In this document: positions 6,643 to 6,802 of the stretch, in pieces
Layout: the number at the start of each line of letters is the position of its first letter
How positions within the stretch are numbered: position 1 is the stretch's first letter
Source of the DNA: a bacterium
GTDB taxonomy: Bacteria > Desulfobacterota > DSWW01
Direction: 5' to 3'
Length of the DNA stretch: 6,802 nucleotides
Assembly: GCA_030609865.1 (NCBI GenBank)
Contig: JAUWSZ010000137.1
Span: 1 to 6,802, forward strand
Made by a program: the position numbers and the translations under genes
Notes under the pieces: generated by a model
Database searches by the model: none
What the model saw: the letters and a program-made list of their open reading frames with translations, nothing else
What the model was told of the DNA's origin: nothing

Positions 6643-6802
6643 GTGACACAGAAAGAGATTCTCTATTCCCGGGAGGGGTCGGTGGCGGTCATTACCTTGA
6701 ACCGCCCGGAGAGGATGAATGCGTTGACCCTGGCCAACCATGACGAGCTGGCCCAGGCGATCGACGAGGCGTACAAGGACGACCAGGTACGTGTGATCGT
6801 CC
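6643..6802 (+). CDS. Enoyl-CoA hydratase/isomerase (crotonase) family protein, N-terminal fragment (runs off the window)
   Basis: 53 complete codons are visible, starting with GTG. The sequence has the classic crotonase opening: an initial strand pair (I-L-Y-S-R-E-G-S-V-A-V-I-T-L), then L-N-R-P-E-R-M-N-A-L at residues 19-28, then a helix leading to the D-D-Q-V-R-V-I-V strand. The CoA-binding and oxyanion-hole loop and the catalytic Glu residues lie beyond the right edge. Hydratase, isomerase, dehydratase and 1,4-dihydroxynaphthoyl-CoA-synthase-type functions therefore cannot be separated. In the cell it would act on acyl-CoA thioesters in the cytoplasm. It is 156 bases after the membrane protein gene on the same strand, so it may belong to the same pathway or begin a separate acyl-CoA operon. 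Confidence 0.88.
   Translation, partial: MTQKEILYSREGSVAVITLNRPERMNALTLANHDELAQAIDEAYKDDQVRVIV

Overview
The window is a moderately GC-rich, tightly packed bacterial locus. All six genes I can support lie on the + strand. No rRNA, tRNA, CRISPR array, insertion sequence or phage gene is visible. No non-coding stretch exceeds about 160 bases. Codon choice, Shine-Dalgarno strength and protein style would suit an environmental Desulfobacterota ('deltaproteobacterial') or similar genome, but that is an impression and not a proven assignment.

Layout. (1) 2-1702: the C-terminal two thirds or so of a swivelling-phosphohistidine phosphotransferase of the PEP-synthase / rifampicin-phosphotransferase / phenylphosphate-synthase type, cut off by the left edge. 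(2) 1848-3209: an exported lipoprotein whose interior resembles the AttH/CrtC lipocalin-like fold and which carries an unusual five-cysteine cluster near its C-terminus. (3) 3222-4349: a cytosolic protein with the G-x-R-D-H-S-W-G motif of the CrtC-like / DUF7064-DUF7065 families. (4) 4378-5871: an FAD-dependent phytoene-desaturase-like oxidoreductase. (5) 5947-6486: a small multi-pass membrane protein of unknown function. (6) 6643 to the right edge: the first 53 codons of an enoyl-CoA hydratase/isomerase (crotonase). Gene gaps are 145, 12, 28, 75 and 156 bases. Genes 2-4 are therefore a likely operon, gene 5 probably belongs to it, and genes 1 and 6 may be co-regulated neighbours.

How it may fit together (inference). 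Two CrtC/AttH-like proteins next to a phytoene-desaturase-like flavoenzyme suggest chemistry on a polyunsaturated isoprenoid or similar hydrophobic molecule: hydration or cyclisation plus desaturation or isomerisation. The phosphotransferase could activate a hydroxyl group on the substrate, and the crotonase could begin or continue CoA-thioester processing. No phytoene synthase, lycopene cyclase or other diagnostic carotenoid gene is visible, so a classical carotenoid pathway is not shown. A dedicated isoprenoid/terpenoid or steroid-like modification or degradation locus is an equally good reading. The least explained parts are the cysteine-rich lipoprotein, the small membrane protein, and a perfect but apparently ownerless Shine-Dalgarno sequence ahead of gene 2.
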